From Pseudoalteromonas denitrificans DSM 6059 (lineage in GTDB: Bacteria; Pseudomonadota; Gammaproteobacteria; Enterobacterales; Alteromonadaceae): a stretch of DNA of 64,000 nt. Under the pieces are notes generated by a model that was not told the DNA's origin, made no database searches, and saw only the letters and a program-made list of their open reading frames with translations. The translations under genes and the position numbers were made by a program. This document shows positions 9,344-17,749 of the stretch, piece after piece (position 1 is the first letter of the stretch; each line of letters starts with the position of its first letter). The stretch covers positions 11,868 to 75,867 of the forward strand of contig NZ_FOLO01000022.1 of assembly GCF_900112265.1 (NCBI RefSeq), in the 5' to 3' direction.

Positions 9344-9763
9344 TTATATTTTTGATGCAAAGTAAGTCAAAATTTCAGCTTTTGTCATTTCTTTAGTTTC
9401 ATTCGCGAAACAGTAATAATCAGGACGTTGGTCACTAAAGTATTGCATATTCATTTTTAAACCTTTTAAATTCGGGAACATGCCTACTGGCATATTGTAT
9501 TCACCGGTTTGTTTTAATTTATAAAACAAATGTGTTCCACACTCAGAACAAAACCCTCTAGATGCCCAAGGAGATGAGTCATATACATTAAGTTTTTGAC
9601 TGCCATCTATTTCTACCTCTGTACCACATTGCACAGCAAAAAATGGTGCCCCACCCCAAGTTCGACATGTTTCACAATGACATACACTAAATTTAGGGTT
9701 GATATTTGCGACAGTTATTTTAATGCTACCGCATAAACAACTGGAAGAATTTGAATCTAACAT
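9344..9763 (-). CDS. GFA-family zinc protein
   Basis: The 139-residue protein matches the GFA (glutathione-dependent formaldehyde-activating enzyme/CENP-V-like) fold. The zinc ligands are all present: Cys9/Cys11 (CLC), Cys28/Cys30/Cys33 (CHCETC) and Cys72/Cys75 (CSEC), plus the family's G-x-H-L-F-Y strand. Many family members have no proven formaldehyde activity, so the name should not be read as function. It lies between a GNAT and a methyltransferase gene in the same direction. Confidence 0.88.
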   Translation of the reverse strand: MLDSNSSSCLCGSIKITVANINPKFSVCHCETCRTWGGAPFFAVQCGTEVEIDGSQKLNVYDSSPWASRGFCSECGTHLFYKLKQTGEYNMPVGMFPNLKGLKMNMQYFSDQRPDYYCFANETKEMTKAEILTYFASKI

Positions 9764-9812
9764 TTATATGTCCTTATAGTTAAATAGTAAAAATGATTTT
9801 ATCACTTTTAGT

Positions 9813-10346
9813 TTATTTAAATTCTGTACTAAGTAATGCATATTGAAACTCATCACCCCAGACACCTTTAAAAAATACATTTTGAATAAAGTGTGCTTCT
9901 TTTCTAAAACGAATTTTTTCTAATAATTTATAGCTTGCTGTATTGTTAGCATCTGTGATCGCGATTATTCTATGTATCTTGAGCTCTGTGAACAAATAAG
10001 TAAGTAAACAATTAATCGCTTCAAATGCGATGCCTTGTTTTTGAAATTCAGGCGCTATGGTAAAACCAATTTCAACTTGCTGATCATCAATAAAATAAAC
10101 CGCTAAATCTCCTAATATATTATCTGTTTGTATGTCAGTTATGGCTAATTGATACCAATTACCGGCCACAGCAAAATTTTTATAGTCAATATTTTCAAAT
10201 AATGAAATCGCATCTTCCAGAACATAACTGGACCAACTCTGAAACTGGGCAACTTCAGGTCTAGCCCGATAATCAGCAAACGTTTGTAAGTCAGAATACT
10301 TAAAAGCACGTATGATATAGTTTTTTGAATTAAGTTTTGGTGTCAT
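9813..10346 (-). CDS. GNAT N-acetyltransferase (RimJ/RimL type)
   Basis: The product (177 residues from the ATG at 10346) has the RimJ-like order: YIIRAFKYSDLQTFADYR at the start, GDLAVYFIDDQQVEIGFTI in the middle, the acetyl-CoA loop QKQGIAFEAI, and IHRIIAITDANNTASYKLLEKIRF at the end. A longer frame from a GTG at 10394 exists, but the extra 16 residues are basic and unlike the family and the GTG has no well-placed ribosome site, so the internal ATG (GGA 6 nt upstream) is preferred. The acceptor substrate is unknown. It is divergent from the alkylation-repair genes. Confidence 0.85.
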   Translation of the reverse strand: MTPKLNSKNYIIRAFKYSDLQTFADYRARPEVAQFQSWSSYVLEDAISLFENIDYKNFAVAGNWYQLAITDIQTDNILGDLAVYFIDDQQVEIGFTIAPEFQKQGIAFEAINCLLTYLFTELKIHRIIAITDANNTASYKLLEKIRFRKEAHFIQNVFFKGVWGDEFQYALLSTEFK

Positions 10347-10465
10347 TTTTATTCCATTAAATTTTATTTTGAAAGTTTTTATTTCAGGTTTCACTTCCGA
10401 TTATGGCTAGAATTTAAATTTTGCTAAGTTATAGTTACTTTAACATTAACTCAGATATTATTTTG

Positions 10466-11842
10466 ATGCTCAATCCTCCTTTAGATGATGAAATTTGTCA
10501 AAAAGCAAGAATGTCGCGAGATCCACGCTTTGATGGCAAATTTTTTACTGCAGTACGAACAACGGGGATTTATTGTCGTACTATTTGCCCTGTATTTCCG
10601 CCTAAGGAAGAAAATGTATCCTATTTTTCAACTGCTATTGCCGCAGCTACTGCAGGTTATCGCCCGTGTTTACGTTGTAGACCCGACAGTGCACCTGGCT
10701 CTCCAGCATGGAAGGGTGTGAGCACCACTTTAGAACGCGCCATTAAACTCATTGATGAAGGGGCTTTGCAAGAAGGTAACTTACAAGCTTTATCAGAACG
10801 CTTAGGTATAAGCGATAGATATCTCCGAGACGTTTTTAAAAAGCACTTAGGAACATCTCCGAAGACCTATGCACTTTACCAGCAATGCTTATTTGCAAAA
10901 CAGTTATTACACCAGACAAAGCTTCCAATCACACAAGTTGCTTTAGCAAGTGGCTTTTCAAGTATAAGGCGCTTTAATGACTGCTTTGTCAGCCAACTTA
11001 ATTTAACGCCATCTCAAATGCGAAAATCAAGTGCAACCCAGTCAAACTCATTACAACTGAAGTTATATTACCGACCACCTTATGACAGTAGTTTTATACT
11101 TAATTTTTATAGCACCAGGCGTATTAATAAACTTGAATGGGGAGATCAAAATAGTTATGGTCGCACATTTGAATGGCTCGGTACAGTCGGTAGCTTTACA
11201 GCCAAGCATATTAGAGATAAAAATAGGTTTGATGTCTCAGTAGAGTTAAGTGATGTCAAACAGTTAAAACCTATAATAAATAACATCAGACGATTATTAG
11301 ACTTAGATGTTGATATGTCTCTTGTTGAATACGACTTGCAACAAAACTTTAAGGACCAGTTTCCAATAAAATCGGGGATACGTTTGCCCGGTATTTGGAG
11401 TATGTTTGAAGCCGGGATCAGAGCCATTTTAGGTCAACAAATATCCGTTGTTGCAGCGAGAAATCTAGTGACAACTTTAGTAGAAACATTAGGACAATCT
11501 ATCGGAGAAAACACACTATTTCCAACACCTAAATCAATTAATGAAAGTGATTTAAGTTTTTTGAAAATTCCAAACTCTCGAAAACAAACGCTTAAAAATT
11601 TAGCAAGTCATTACCTTGAACATTTCAATCCAAATGATGCCGAACAATGGCTCAAGCTCAAAGGTATTGGACCTTGGACAATTAATTATGCAAAAATGCG
11701 AGGGCTGAGCGATCCTGATATATTTTTGGGTGGCGATCTGGGCATTAAAAAAGCAATTGGCAATGCAGATTATAATTTTTTACCCGAACAGGCATCTCCA
11801 TGGAGAAGCTATTTAACTTTTCAATTATGGAGCCAACTTTAA
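10466..11842 (+). CDS. alkA: Ada-type sensor fused to AlkA-type 3-methyladenine DNA glycosylase
   Basis: From the ATG at 10466 the product has 458 residues in four parts: an Ada N-terminal zinc domain (Cys37, Cys41, Cys68, Cys71 in YCRTIC and CLRCRP), which takes methyl groups from phosphotriesters; an AraC-type helix-turn-helix (about residues 90-190, with LGISDRYLRDVFKKHLG and VALASGFSS); an AlkA N-terminal region; and a HhH-GPD glycosylase with LKGIGPWTINYAKMRG and the catalytic Asp in LGGD. This fusion both senses alkylation and excises alkylated bases, as known for AlkA fusions of this type. An upstream TTG at 10421 would add 15 residues without homologous look and is not preferred. The stop overlaps the start of ogt (TAATG), so the repair genes are co-expressed, probably self-activated by the methylated Ada domain. 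Confidence 0.93.
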   Translation: MLNPPLDDEICQKARMSRDPRFDGKFFTAVRTTGIYCRTICPVFPPKEENVSYFSTAIAAATAGYRPCLRCRPDSAPGSPAWKGVSTTLERAIKLIDEGALQEGNLQALSERLGISDRYLRDVFKKHLGTSPKTYALYQQCLFAKQLLHQTKLPITQVALASGFSSIRRFNDCFVSQLNLTPSQMRKSSATQSNSLQLKLYYRPPYDSSFILNFYSTRRINKLEWGDQNSYGRTFEWLGTVGSFTAKHIRDKNRFDVSVELSDVKQLKPIINNIRRLLDLDVDMSLVEYDLQQNFKDQFPIKSGIRLPGIWSMFEAGIRAILGQQISVVAARNLVTTLVETLGQSIGENTLFPTPKSINESDLSFLKIPNSRKQTLKNLASHYLEHFNPNDAEQWLKLKGIGPWTINYAKMRGLSDPDIFLGGDLGIKKAIGNADYNFLPEQASPWRSYLTFQLWSQL

Positions 11843-12381
11843 TGTATACAGATTATATGCTCAGCCCTTTAGGTTTAATGGAGTTTAAGGCATCAGATAA
11901 AGGCATAACTCAAATTATTTTTTGTGGCGATAAAAACCGTCAAACACAAGTAAATACCAATCATATTACCGAACTGTGTAAACAAGAATTAACTGAGTAT
12001 TTTGACGGTAAACTTAAGACTTTCACTGTACCTCTAGATCAAAAAGGCACTGAATTTCAAAAATCAGTATGGCAATGTTTAACAAAAATTCCCTTTGGTG
12101 AAACACTGTCCTATGGTGATATCGCGATATCACTTAATAATCCGAAATCAGTGAGAGCTGTAGGTGGTGCAAATGGTCGTAATCCCATCAGTATTATAGT
12201 GCCTTGTCATAGGGTGATAGGTGCTACTGGTACTTTAACTGGCTATGCCGGCGGAATAGAACGTAAACTCTGGTTATTAAAACATGAAGGCATTAAAATT
12301 AAAAATGCCAAAATAAATGACAGGCTTGATATTAAAAATGTACTCCATAAACGACAAGATAAAACACAATTTTTAAAATAA
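11842..12381 (+). CDS. ogt: Methylated-DNA--[protein]-cysteine S-methyltransferase
   Basis: The 179-residue suicide enzyme repairs O6-methylguanine by moving the methyl group to its own cysteine. The active-site motif IIVPCHRVIG places the acceptor at Cys122; FQKSVWQCL, the helix-turn-helix recognition segment SVRAVGGANGRNP and GYAGGIERKLWLL are all present. I chose the ATG at 11842 because it overlaps the alkA stop (TAATG) and has GGAG 9 nt upstream; in-frame ATGs at 11800 and 11827 lie inside alkA and would add residues unlike the family. Coupling to the Ada-AlkA gene indicates one inducible alkylation-repair operon. Confidence 0.93.
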   Translation: MYTDYMLSPLGLMEFKASDKGITQIIFCGDKNRQTQVNTNHITELCKQELTEYFDGKLKTFTVPLDQKGTEFQKSVWQCLTKIPFGETLSYGDIAISLNNPKSVRAVGGANGRNPISIIVPCHRVIGATGTLTGYAGGIERKLWLLKHEGIKIKNAKINDRLDIKNVLHKRQDKTQFLK

Positions 12382-12581
12382 TAAAAATGAAATAGATCAA
12401 GCACAAATTGTGACATTAAAATTTAGCTGATGAAATATAGCGATAATTTAATGACTCAAGTCTCCAAAGTAACATTTGATTATTTCTTTAATTTTATACC
12501 TGTTATTTGAAAGTGCTTTATTTATTTTTTCAACTTCTTCTATGAATACAGTTTTACGGCTAAACAGCAGAGATACCTGAT

Positions 12582-13036
12582 TTAGATAAACGATACTGAA
12601 TGAAACCTTATATTATCAATATTATTTTTATATAAATAATATCTTCCGGCTAATGCATCCTCTATCGTAAAGTTGACTCGTTTATGTAATATCATTCCCA
12701 TTTTTTGCACTATAGACACAGCTTTAACGATTAGCCAAGTTTGATTTATTTTTGAAACTTGATTAAAACGCGATCCAAAATAACTTCCCGGGTTAATGAC
12801 CCCTATTAAATTTCCTTCTATTAAATTCCCTTCTAATAACCCGACTAAACCCAAATTATTTAAGTCTTGGCCTTCACTTGAACTCCAAAAAAACGCATAT
12901 TTTCATCGTGATAAGGTTCTGAAAATAGACCTATTACAGCCTTTACTAAAGCTCGCGGCATAAAACAGGTCAACCTTCCTTTTTTAGCTGTGGTAAACTT
13001 TGCACGCTTGATGACATTTTTATATAGATAGATCAA
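12582..13036 (-). pseudogene. Possible frameshifted small gene of unknown family
   Basis: Two minus-strand frames abut here. A 58-codon frame from a TTG at 13036 (with KKGRLTCFMPRALVKAV and SEPYHDENMRFF) stops at 12860. A second frame, open from about 12900 to the stop at 12582, reads on as WSSSEGQDLNNLGLVGLL and continues for about 100 residues. They overlap at an A7 run (T7 on the coding strand, 12887-12893), so a one-base slip would join them into a protein of roughly 150 residues. The second frame contains an imperfect 15-bp duplication (EGNLI twice). I do not recognise the family, and both frames could be chance ORFs in A+T-rich DNA. Confidence 0.3.
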
Positions 13037-13363
13037 ATATTTAACTGTTAAAAAATAGTTTTAATGATTTCAATATCTATGCCCATAGACTTTTTATTTA
13101 TTTCAAAATAATAAGGTGACCAAGGAAGCCCCTAAACCAATAGAAAAACTCGTTTTACAAATTTTTGATTGACTTAAAAATGGTATAAACCCAACTATTA
13201 TTAAAAAGTGTATGATGCGATACAAATAGAGATCCTTTGTAACAATGCAATATGCAATACAAAAACAATAGAAAATAAAAGCTGGATTTGAAGTAATTAA
13301 AGCTTAAAATACGCTGCAATTAGGTATCTTTTAAATATCATAAACCTTTTAGAGGCAATAAAA
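13037..13363. other. Intergenic stretch without recognised gene
   Basis: A+T-rich DNA leads to the small gene at 13364. No gene, RNA or clear repeat was recognised. Confidence 0.4.
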
Positions 13364-13618
13364 ATGGCGAGCAGAATCACCTACAAATTTAAAAACAAAG
13401 CAAAAGAAATTAATTTCGCCTACGACAAATATCATAATATGCATGAAGCTGTTGCAGCTGAAGAAGGTATAGATTTAACCAATTACTTAAAAATGGTGCA
13501 ACAAATAGAAATGACCTCTAAAGGCTCTTCAGCGGTAAGAAATTATCGAGATTCTGAATTTGAAAAAATGGGATTTAGCGACCTTTACTTCATAAAAGGC
13601 GACCCCAAGTCAGAATAA
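13364..13618 (+). CDS. Small hypothetical protein (84 aa)
   Basis: This short, highly charged, soluble protein has no signal peptide or membrane segment. AGAGG lies 8 nt before the ATG. The N-terminus is basic (SRITYKFKNKAKE) and the rest looks helical (EGIDLTNYLKMVQQIEMTS). No family is recognised. Its ribosome site and the balanced amino-acid composition suggest a real gene. Confidence 0.6.
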   Translation: MASRITYKFKNKAKEINFAYDKYHNMHEAVAAEEGIDLTNYLKMVQQIEMTSKGSSAVRNYRDSEFEKMGFSDLYFIKGDPKSE

Positions 13619-13899
13619 TTAAAAAGGGGTCGGAGTTAATAAACACTATTTATCAACTTTAACCCTACATATTCAGATTTTTTCATATCTATTTGTGCGA
13701 TATATCTCAAAAACAAATAGGTCATGTCATAAAATAAACTTTAAATTAACAATAAAAACTCATAACACACTGTATTTTATTGTTTTTATATTCAACCACC
13801 CATATTTCATTTATATGATGAACTAAATGGGTACTATTTTATTATCTAAATTAACCTAAAATTAATATTACTTACTTATGTTAATACAGGCGATTTAAA

Positions 13900-14076
13900 A
13901 TGGACTTTACATATCAACAAGAAGGATTTTTAGGGCAGCCAGGATCGACTCTAGAAAGAATAAGCCAATACAAAGCATGTTTAGAAGAATTTTTGGCTTT
14001 AGGCTATGACGATTCATATTTACAAGAAATTCGCTTAGAAATGAGTATATTGCTAAAAAGAAGATCCAGTGAATAA
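13900..14076 (+). CDS. Small hypothetical protein (58 aa)
   Basis: An ATG at 13900, with AGG 9 nt upstream, opens a 58-codon frame that starts MDFTYQQEGFLGQPGSTLER and ends IRLEMSILLKRRSSE. The product is soluble, mostly helical and acidic in the middle (CLEEFLALGYDDSYLQE). Wobble positions are A/T-rich as in neighbouring genes. It follows the 84-residue gene in the same direction after a 281-nt gap. No family is recognised; coding status rests on the ribosome site and composition. Confidence 0.5.
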   Translation: MDFTYQQEGFLGQPGSTLERISQYKACLEEFLALGYDDSYLQEIRLEMSILLKRRSSE

Positions 14077-14097
14077 TTTATTCACAAGCCATTAAAT

Positions 14098-14147
14098 AAA
14101 AGTCATTTAAAAGTCATTTAAAAGTCATTTAAAAGTCATTTAAAAGT
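14098..14147. repeat. 11-bp tandem repeat, (AAAAGTCATTT) about 4.5 copies
   Basis: Four perfect copies of AAAAGTCATTT (14098-14141) and a partial fifth lie between the 58-residue gene and the DsbA-like gene. The array is outside any coding frame, about 20 nt after the stop of the plus-strand gene. Confidence 0.9.
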
Positions 14148-14287
14148 ACAAATAATAAACAGAAACAAGGTCCAATTCCAGTTTTATTGTGTAATTTATG
14201 ACACTGAAAAAGATTTTTCATTATTGAATCTTCTCCACTGACTGTCATTTGTAAGCCTTGTATAAACATGCTTATCCTTTCTAGTTT

Positions 14288-14923
14288 CTATGGTTTTTTA
14301 AGAAGATATTTCACAAGTTTAAAATACTTTTCATTATTATCGGTATCTTCTGATGCAATAACCAAATATTTACCATTAACTACCACTGAAGGCACACTGG
14401 TTATTTTATTCTCAGTCATTTCTTCATAACTTTCATTCATATTGTTTAATACATTTTCACTTTTTCCTGCAACCTCTAAGAATTGCGTTTTATCTATTTT
14501 ATTTTTAACAAAAAAAGATTCAAAACCTTCTTGATCAATACCTGCTTTATATAACTCAAACAATTCTGAAAAATGAGCCATATTGTTAGTTTCTTGAAGT
14601 GCATAAAAGATACGTGCATCATTAGCCCAATTTTCAGACAAAACCGCATGTTTTCTAATAAAACCTATATTTGGGTTCTCGGATTTGAATTTTTGTAATG
14701 GTTTCTCAAAATTTTGGCAATGAGGGCAACCCAACCAAAAATATTCAATCAGAAATGGCGGTTTTAAATCACCAAAATTTATATTTTCAACAATGCGGTA
14801 GTGTTTATCTTCCTCATATGTTGATTGTTTTGATTGATTGATTTCATTCTGGCTTTGGGGATCAGAGCAGCCTAACAAACTTATTGCTGCGATAAATACA
14901 AAAAATGAAAAGAACTTAGTCAT
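14288..14923 (-). CDS. DsbA-family thiol:disulfide oxidoreductase, predicted lipoprotein
   Basis: The 211-residue protein has a thioredoxin/DsbA fold. After a lipobox (ISLLGC, Cys19) and a Gln/Asn/Ser-rich linker, the active site is WLGCPHC (Cys66 and Cys69), the CPHC pair typical of oxidising DsbA. The cis-proline loop is TSVPSVVVNGKY (Pro178). The length matches DsbA, which is normally a soluble periplasmic protein; the lipobox implies membrane anchoring, and the family also includes Com1/DsbA-like lipoproteins. It probably introduces disulfides into exported proteins. It is followed upstream by a beta-barrel gene in the same direction, but 68 nt separate them, so a shared operon is uncertain. 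Confidence 0.9.
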   Translation of the reverse strand: MTKFFSFFVFIAAISLLGCSDPQSQNEINQSKQSTYEEDKHYRIVENINFGDLKPPFLIEYFWLGCPHCQNFEKPLQKFKSENPNIGFIRKHAVLSENWANDARIFYALQETNNMAHFSELFELYKAGIDQEGFESFFVKNKIDKTQFLEVAGKSENVLNNMNESYEEMTENKITSVPSVVVNGKYLVIASEDTDNNEKYFKLVKYLLKKP

Positions 14924-14991
14924 TTTAGAAACCTTTTATTAGTTTATTTTGAAATTTATGATGTCGTGAGTTTTGCTTTTAATTATTACAT

Positions 14992-15636
14992 TTATAGTCT
15001 TATCATAATGCCTAAGGATATAATTTTAGTAGAAATATCTGCAACTTTTGTATTTTCTAAATCAAGGGTCATGGCTATATTTTTACTAAAACCATAACCA
15101 AATCCAATGCCACTTAATAATGACACTCCTCGGTCTTTTTCATTAACAATGAGTAAACCATCAACATTCTGAGTTAATGTTTCAAATTGATTATCAAATG
15201 CATAAGCACCAAGCTGCGCTCTTAAAAAAATATTATCAGTGATAGGATATGAACCTATGGCTCTAAAATCTAAACTTAAAGTGCTAAATTCGCCCTTATG
15301 ATGTACTTTGACTTCAGTGGTCCCATCAGTTTTTGTAATGTCTTCTATTACCTTAAAATCAGATTTTGGCAGCATTGAAAAACCCGTTTCAATTGCAATA
15401 AATTCATTGAAATTTTGACCTATAAAAATGCGAGCTCCCATACCTGACGAAGTATCTTCTTGATACTTTAATGGTTCTTGTAAATTAGTATCTAAACTAG
15501 GTGTGAAATTCACATTTTCAAAATTCACATTTTGAACTGAAATCCCCATATAACTAAATGTATTTGTTTCATTTGAGAACACAAAACTTGATGAGACTGC
15601 ACATACACTTAAAAGTGTACTAACTAAAATATTCAT
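14992..15636 (-). CDS. Outer-membrane beta-barrel protein
   Basis: From the ATG at 15636 (AAGGA 9 nt upstream) the product has 214 residues with a signal peptide (VSTLLSVCAVSSSFVFS). The rest shows alternating amphipathic strands such as GARIFIGQNF, IAIETGFSM, LSLDFRAIGSYPI, IFLRAQLGAYAF and LLSGIGFGYGF, and it ends in ISLGIMIRL. This resembles the eight-stranded OmpA/OmpX-like barrels (OMP_b-brl). The frame extends 33 codons upstream to 15735, but that part is not signal-like and is left out. The function is not deducible; such barrels are often structural or adhesive. Confidence 0.75.
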   Translation of the reverse strand: MNILVSTLLSVCAVSSSFVFSNETNTFSYMGISVQNVNFENVNFTPSLDTNLQEPLKYQEDTSSGMGARIFIGQNFNEFIAIETGFSMLPKSDFKVIEDITKTDGTTEVKVHHKGEFSTLSLDFRAIGSYPITDNIFLRAQLGAYAFDNQFETLTQNVDGLLIVNEKDRGVSLLSGIGFGYGFSKNIAMTLDLENTKVADISTKIISLGIMIRL

Positions 15637-15858
15637 CTGAAATATTCCTTTTTTATTTTTATAATCTAAAAATATCACAGAAAATAAATATAAAATATTT
15701 TTATCAAATTTATTAATAAAATAAGCTTCAAACAATTACCCTATTAACTTTCACAAAAACCTTACAATACGCGTTACAAAGTCTTATGTTTCATAATTTA
15801 TTTCAATTAACTATAATTAAGATTCAATTTTCATTCTTGTTATTTAGAAGTTTTCAAA

Positions 15859-16596
15859 ATGAATAAACTATTTATTATTTTTATTATTTGTACTTTCATC
15901 TCACCTCCATCAAGTGCCAGAAACATACGTTTAGCTGTGGGTTTAGATCATAGCCGTATGATCTCAGATAATTACCCTCTTTATCGTGCAAGTTGGATTT
16001 TTTTAACTCAAGCATTAAGAGAATCAGGCCATACAGTTAGTGTTTTTTCTCAGTCTTCAATTAATGCACTTGTTACCGTTCAAGAAGGTAAACTAGATGG
16101 GCTTTTTTTGGCTGCAAATCTTATTGGAAGAGAAAAATGGGCCGTATTGAGCTCTCCTTTAGGCTATGACTATTTTGGTTTTTTCATAAATAAATTGAAT
16201 AAAAACGCCCAAGGAGCAATAGGCACAGTTAATATTGGTAATTTAGATCAAATACTCTCAAACCAACAGCAAAATGAATTATTACAAATTGCCACAGCTC
16301 AAAGAGGCTTAAAGCAACTGGCGAAACAGAAAATTGGGAAATTTATTTTGGCAGAAGGTTATGGAAAATATTTGCTAAATAATGAATTAAAATCAATTTC
16401 AGAAAACATTAAATTCCAAACATCAGGAGCTGAAAGAAGATCAGCGCATGTTGCTTTATCAAAGCAAAACCCAAACTATAAAATTTTACAAAAGATAATA
16501 AATGATGCTATCAGGTCAGGAATTGAAAAAGGTGACTACGATAAAATAATGAATGAAAGCCATTTACCGCTGAAAATGAGAGTGTCAAATCCATAA
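15859..16596 (+). CDS. Periplasmic solute-binding-like protein (SBP family 3 fold)
   Basis: The 245-residue protein has a signal peptide (cut probably after PPSSA). It shows the two-lobe pattern of family 3 extracellular binding proteins: strand IRLAVGLD, lobe-1 segment VQEGKLDGLFLAANLIGREKW, hinge-like SSPLGYDYFGFFI and a C-terminal helix pair IINDAIRSGIEKGDYDKIM. No permease or ATPase is nearby, so it is more likely a stand-alone sensor-type protein than part of an uptake system. Such orphan proteins are common in Alteromonadales. It converges with the T6SS accessory operon with only 9 nt between stops. Confidence 0.75.
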   Translation: MNKLFIIFIICTFISPPSSARNIRLAVGLDHSRMISDNYPLYRASWIFLTQALRESGHTVSVFSQSSINALVTVQEGKLDGLFLAANLIGREKWAVLSSPLGYDYFGFFINKLNKNAQGAIGTVNIGNLDQILSNQQQNELLQIATAQRGLKQLAKQKIGKFILAEGYGKYLLNNELKSISENIKFQTSGAERRSAHVALSKQNPNYKILQKIINDAIRSGIEKGDYDKIMNESHLPLKMRVSNP

Positions 16597-16605
16597 CGTA
16601 AAAGT

Positions 16606-16839
16606 TTATTCACTTTCTTTTATATGTGTAATTGCTTTATCTGTTGTTTGTAGCATATTTAAAAATTCTTTAATTAACAGCACCAGTCCATATAAGGCTA
16701 CACCATGATGTGCGCCTATTTGATGGGAATCAGTTTGTAATTGCGTATAAATTTGATACAAACTTGTGCCTGTTAAAAACAAAGCGATGAAGATATTGGT
16801 AAAGTGGCTATTAGCAATATTACTTAAAGTTTGAATCAT
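16606..16839 (-). CDS. Small membrane protein at the end of the VgrG-PAAR operon
   Basis: The 77-residue protein has two hydrophobic segments, NIFIALFLTGTSLYQIY and ALYGLVLLIKEFLNML, and a charged C-terminus. It starts 6 nt after the PAAR gene, so it is co-transcribed. I do not recognise the family. By position it could be an immunity or membrane-accessory protein of the T6SS cargo, but nothing in the sequence shows this. Confidence 0.65.
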   Translation of the reverse strand: MIQTLSNIANSHFTNIFIALFLTGTSLYQIYTQLQTDSHQIGAHHGVALYGLVLLIKEFLNMLQTTDKAITHIKESE

Positions 16840-16844
16840 TATAT

Positions 16845-17144
16845 TTAACCTATTAATACAGTTGGTAAACCTGCTACGATTGATCCACCATGGGCGCTGG
16901 TATCACCCATACGAATAGCAGGCTTACCACCAAGTAAAACCGTAGTACTCCCCATTACTAAGCTATCTGGCGGACCCACACAAGTAGCATTATCCCCCAT
17001 TACAGCCGCAGGTAAACTCCCTATCAATACGGTGGGTGCACCAGGACCTATTATTGGACCTCCAACATGTGGTATCGGTGGCACAGCAGGTGTTTGCATT
17101 GGACATACATGCATGTCAGTTATTCTTGCTGCTGGTAGTCCCAT
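16845..17144 (-). CDS. PAAR-domain spike-tip protein of a type VI secretion system
   Basis: The 99-residue protein consists of one PAAR domain: start GLPAARITDMHVCP, the repeated GAPTVLIGSLPAAVMGD and STTVLLGGKPAIRMGD turns, and end AGLPTVLIG. PAAR proteins sharpen the VgrG trimer and often carry effectors; this one has no C-terminal toxin extension. Its ATG overlaps the stop of the DUF6931-type gene by 1 nt (TGATG), so it is translationally coupled within the VgrG operon. Confidence 0.95.
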   Translation of the reverse strand: MGLPAARITDMHVCPMQTPAVPPIPHVGGPIIGPGAPTVLIGSLPAAVMGDNATCVGPPDSLVMGSTTVLLGGKPAIRMGDTSAHGGSIVAGLPTVLIG

Positions 17145-17749
17145 CAGGCTTCCTCTTTAATACTTAAAAGTGTTGTAGTAACAGCTTGACCATTCGCAAT
17201 CTCAAGACCTAATTGAATTGCTTTGATATAAAACTTTTCATAGCCCATGTCCTCTTTTTGCCATAGTGGCACTGCTGCAGCGACTGTTATTGCAGCTGCA
17301 ACCGCATGTCCATACAGAAAAGCGGGCGGCATTACCGCAGGTAATTCTGGAGCAACAATAGATCCTGTTCCAGACCAATAAACAGCCTTAGCAACCCAAG
17401 CTGGCGCGGTTTCAAGCCCTACTCTATCCGCTAATTGATTTGCACGTATACGATATGTTTCATTCGGTTGTTTTAACCAATTTCTAGCACTATTTATGGC
17501 ATGAACTTGGGTTTCGCTCCATTCTTTTTCTCTTATCTCCAGTACAATACTGGCCCAATTTATCGCATCAACCATAGGTAATGCATGTGCTATAAATTGA
17601 ATAACATCATTATACAACTTTGCCGTTTGCAAACTTTCAATCGCAAGAGCTGGAGTCATATCAGGGTTTGTACAATTTTGTGCATCTTCAGATAATTCAT
17701 AACGACTTAAAATTGAAGCTACTGATGTATTTGGGATTTTTTTATACAT
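17144..17749 (-). CDS. T6SS-associated DUF6931-type protein
   Basis: The 201-residue soluble helical protein resembles the DUF6931 family found between VgrG and PAAR genes: INSARNWLKQPNETYRIRANQLADRVG, PAWVAKAVYWSGTGSI, a proline-rich PELPAVMPPAFLYGHAVAAAI, and a final FYIKAIQLGLEIANG helix. The role is not established; position suggests a loading or adaptor function for the spike. It overlaps VgrG by 1 nt (TAATG) and PAAR by 1 nt (TGATG). The family call rests on recalled pattern and context. Confidence 0.75.
   Translation of the reverse strand: MYKKIPNTSVASILSRYELSEDAQNCTNPDMTPALAIESLQTAKLYNDVIQFIAHALPMVDAINWASIVLEIREKEWSETQVHAINSARNWLKQPNETYRIRANQLADRVGLETAPAWVAKAVYWSGTGSIVAPELPAVMPPAFLYGHAVAAAITVAAAVPLWQKEDMGYEKFYIKAIQLGLEIANGQAVTTTLLSIKEEA

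Noticed and set aside
10347..10394. Longer GTG start for the GNAT gene
   Set aside because: The extension is basic and not family-like, and the ribosome-site spacing is poor.
13622..13645. GGGGTCGGAGTTAATAAAC resembles sequences near REP-associated transposases
   Set aside because: No palindrome, no transposase and no second copy in the window were found.
14098..14147. 11-bp repeat considered as iterons of an origin
   Set aside because: Only 4.5 units, no Rep gene, no DnaA-like boxes noticed nearby.
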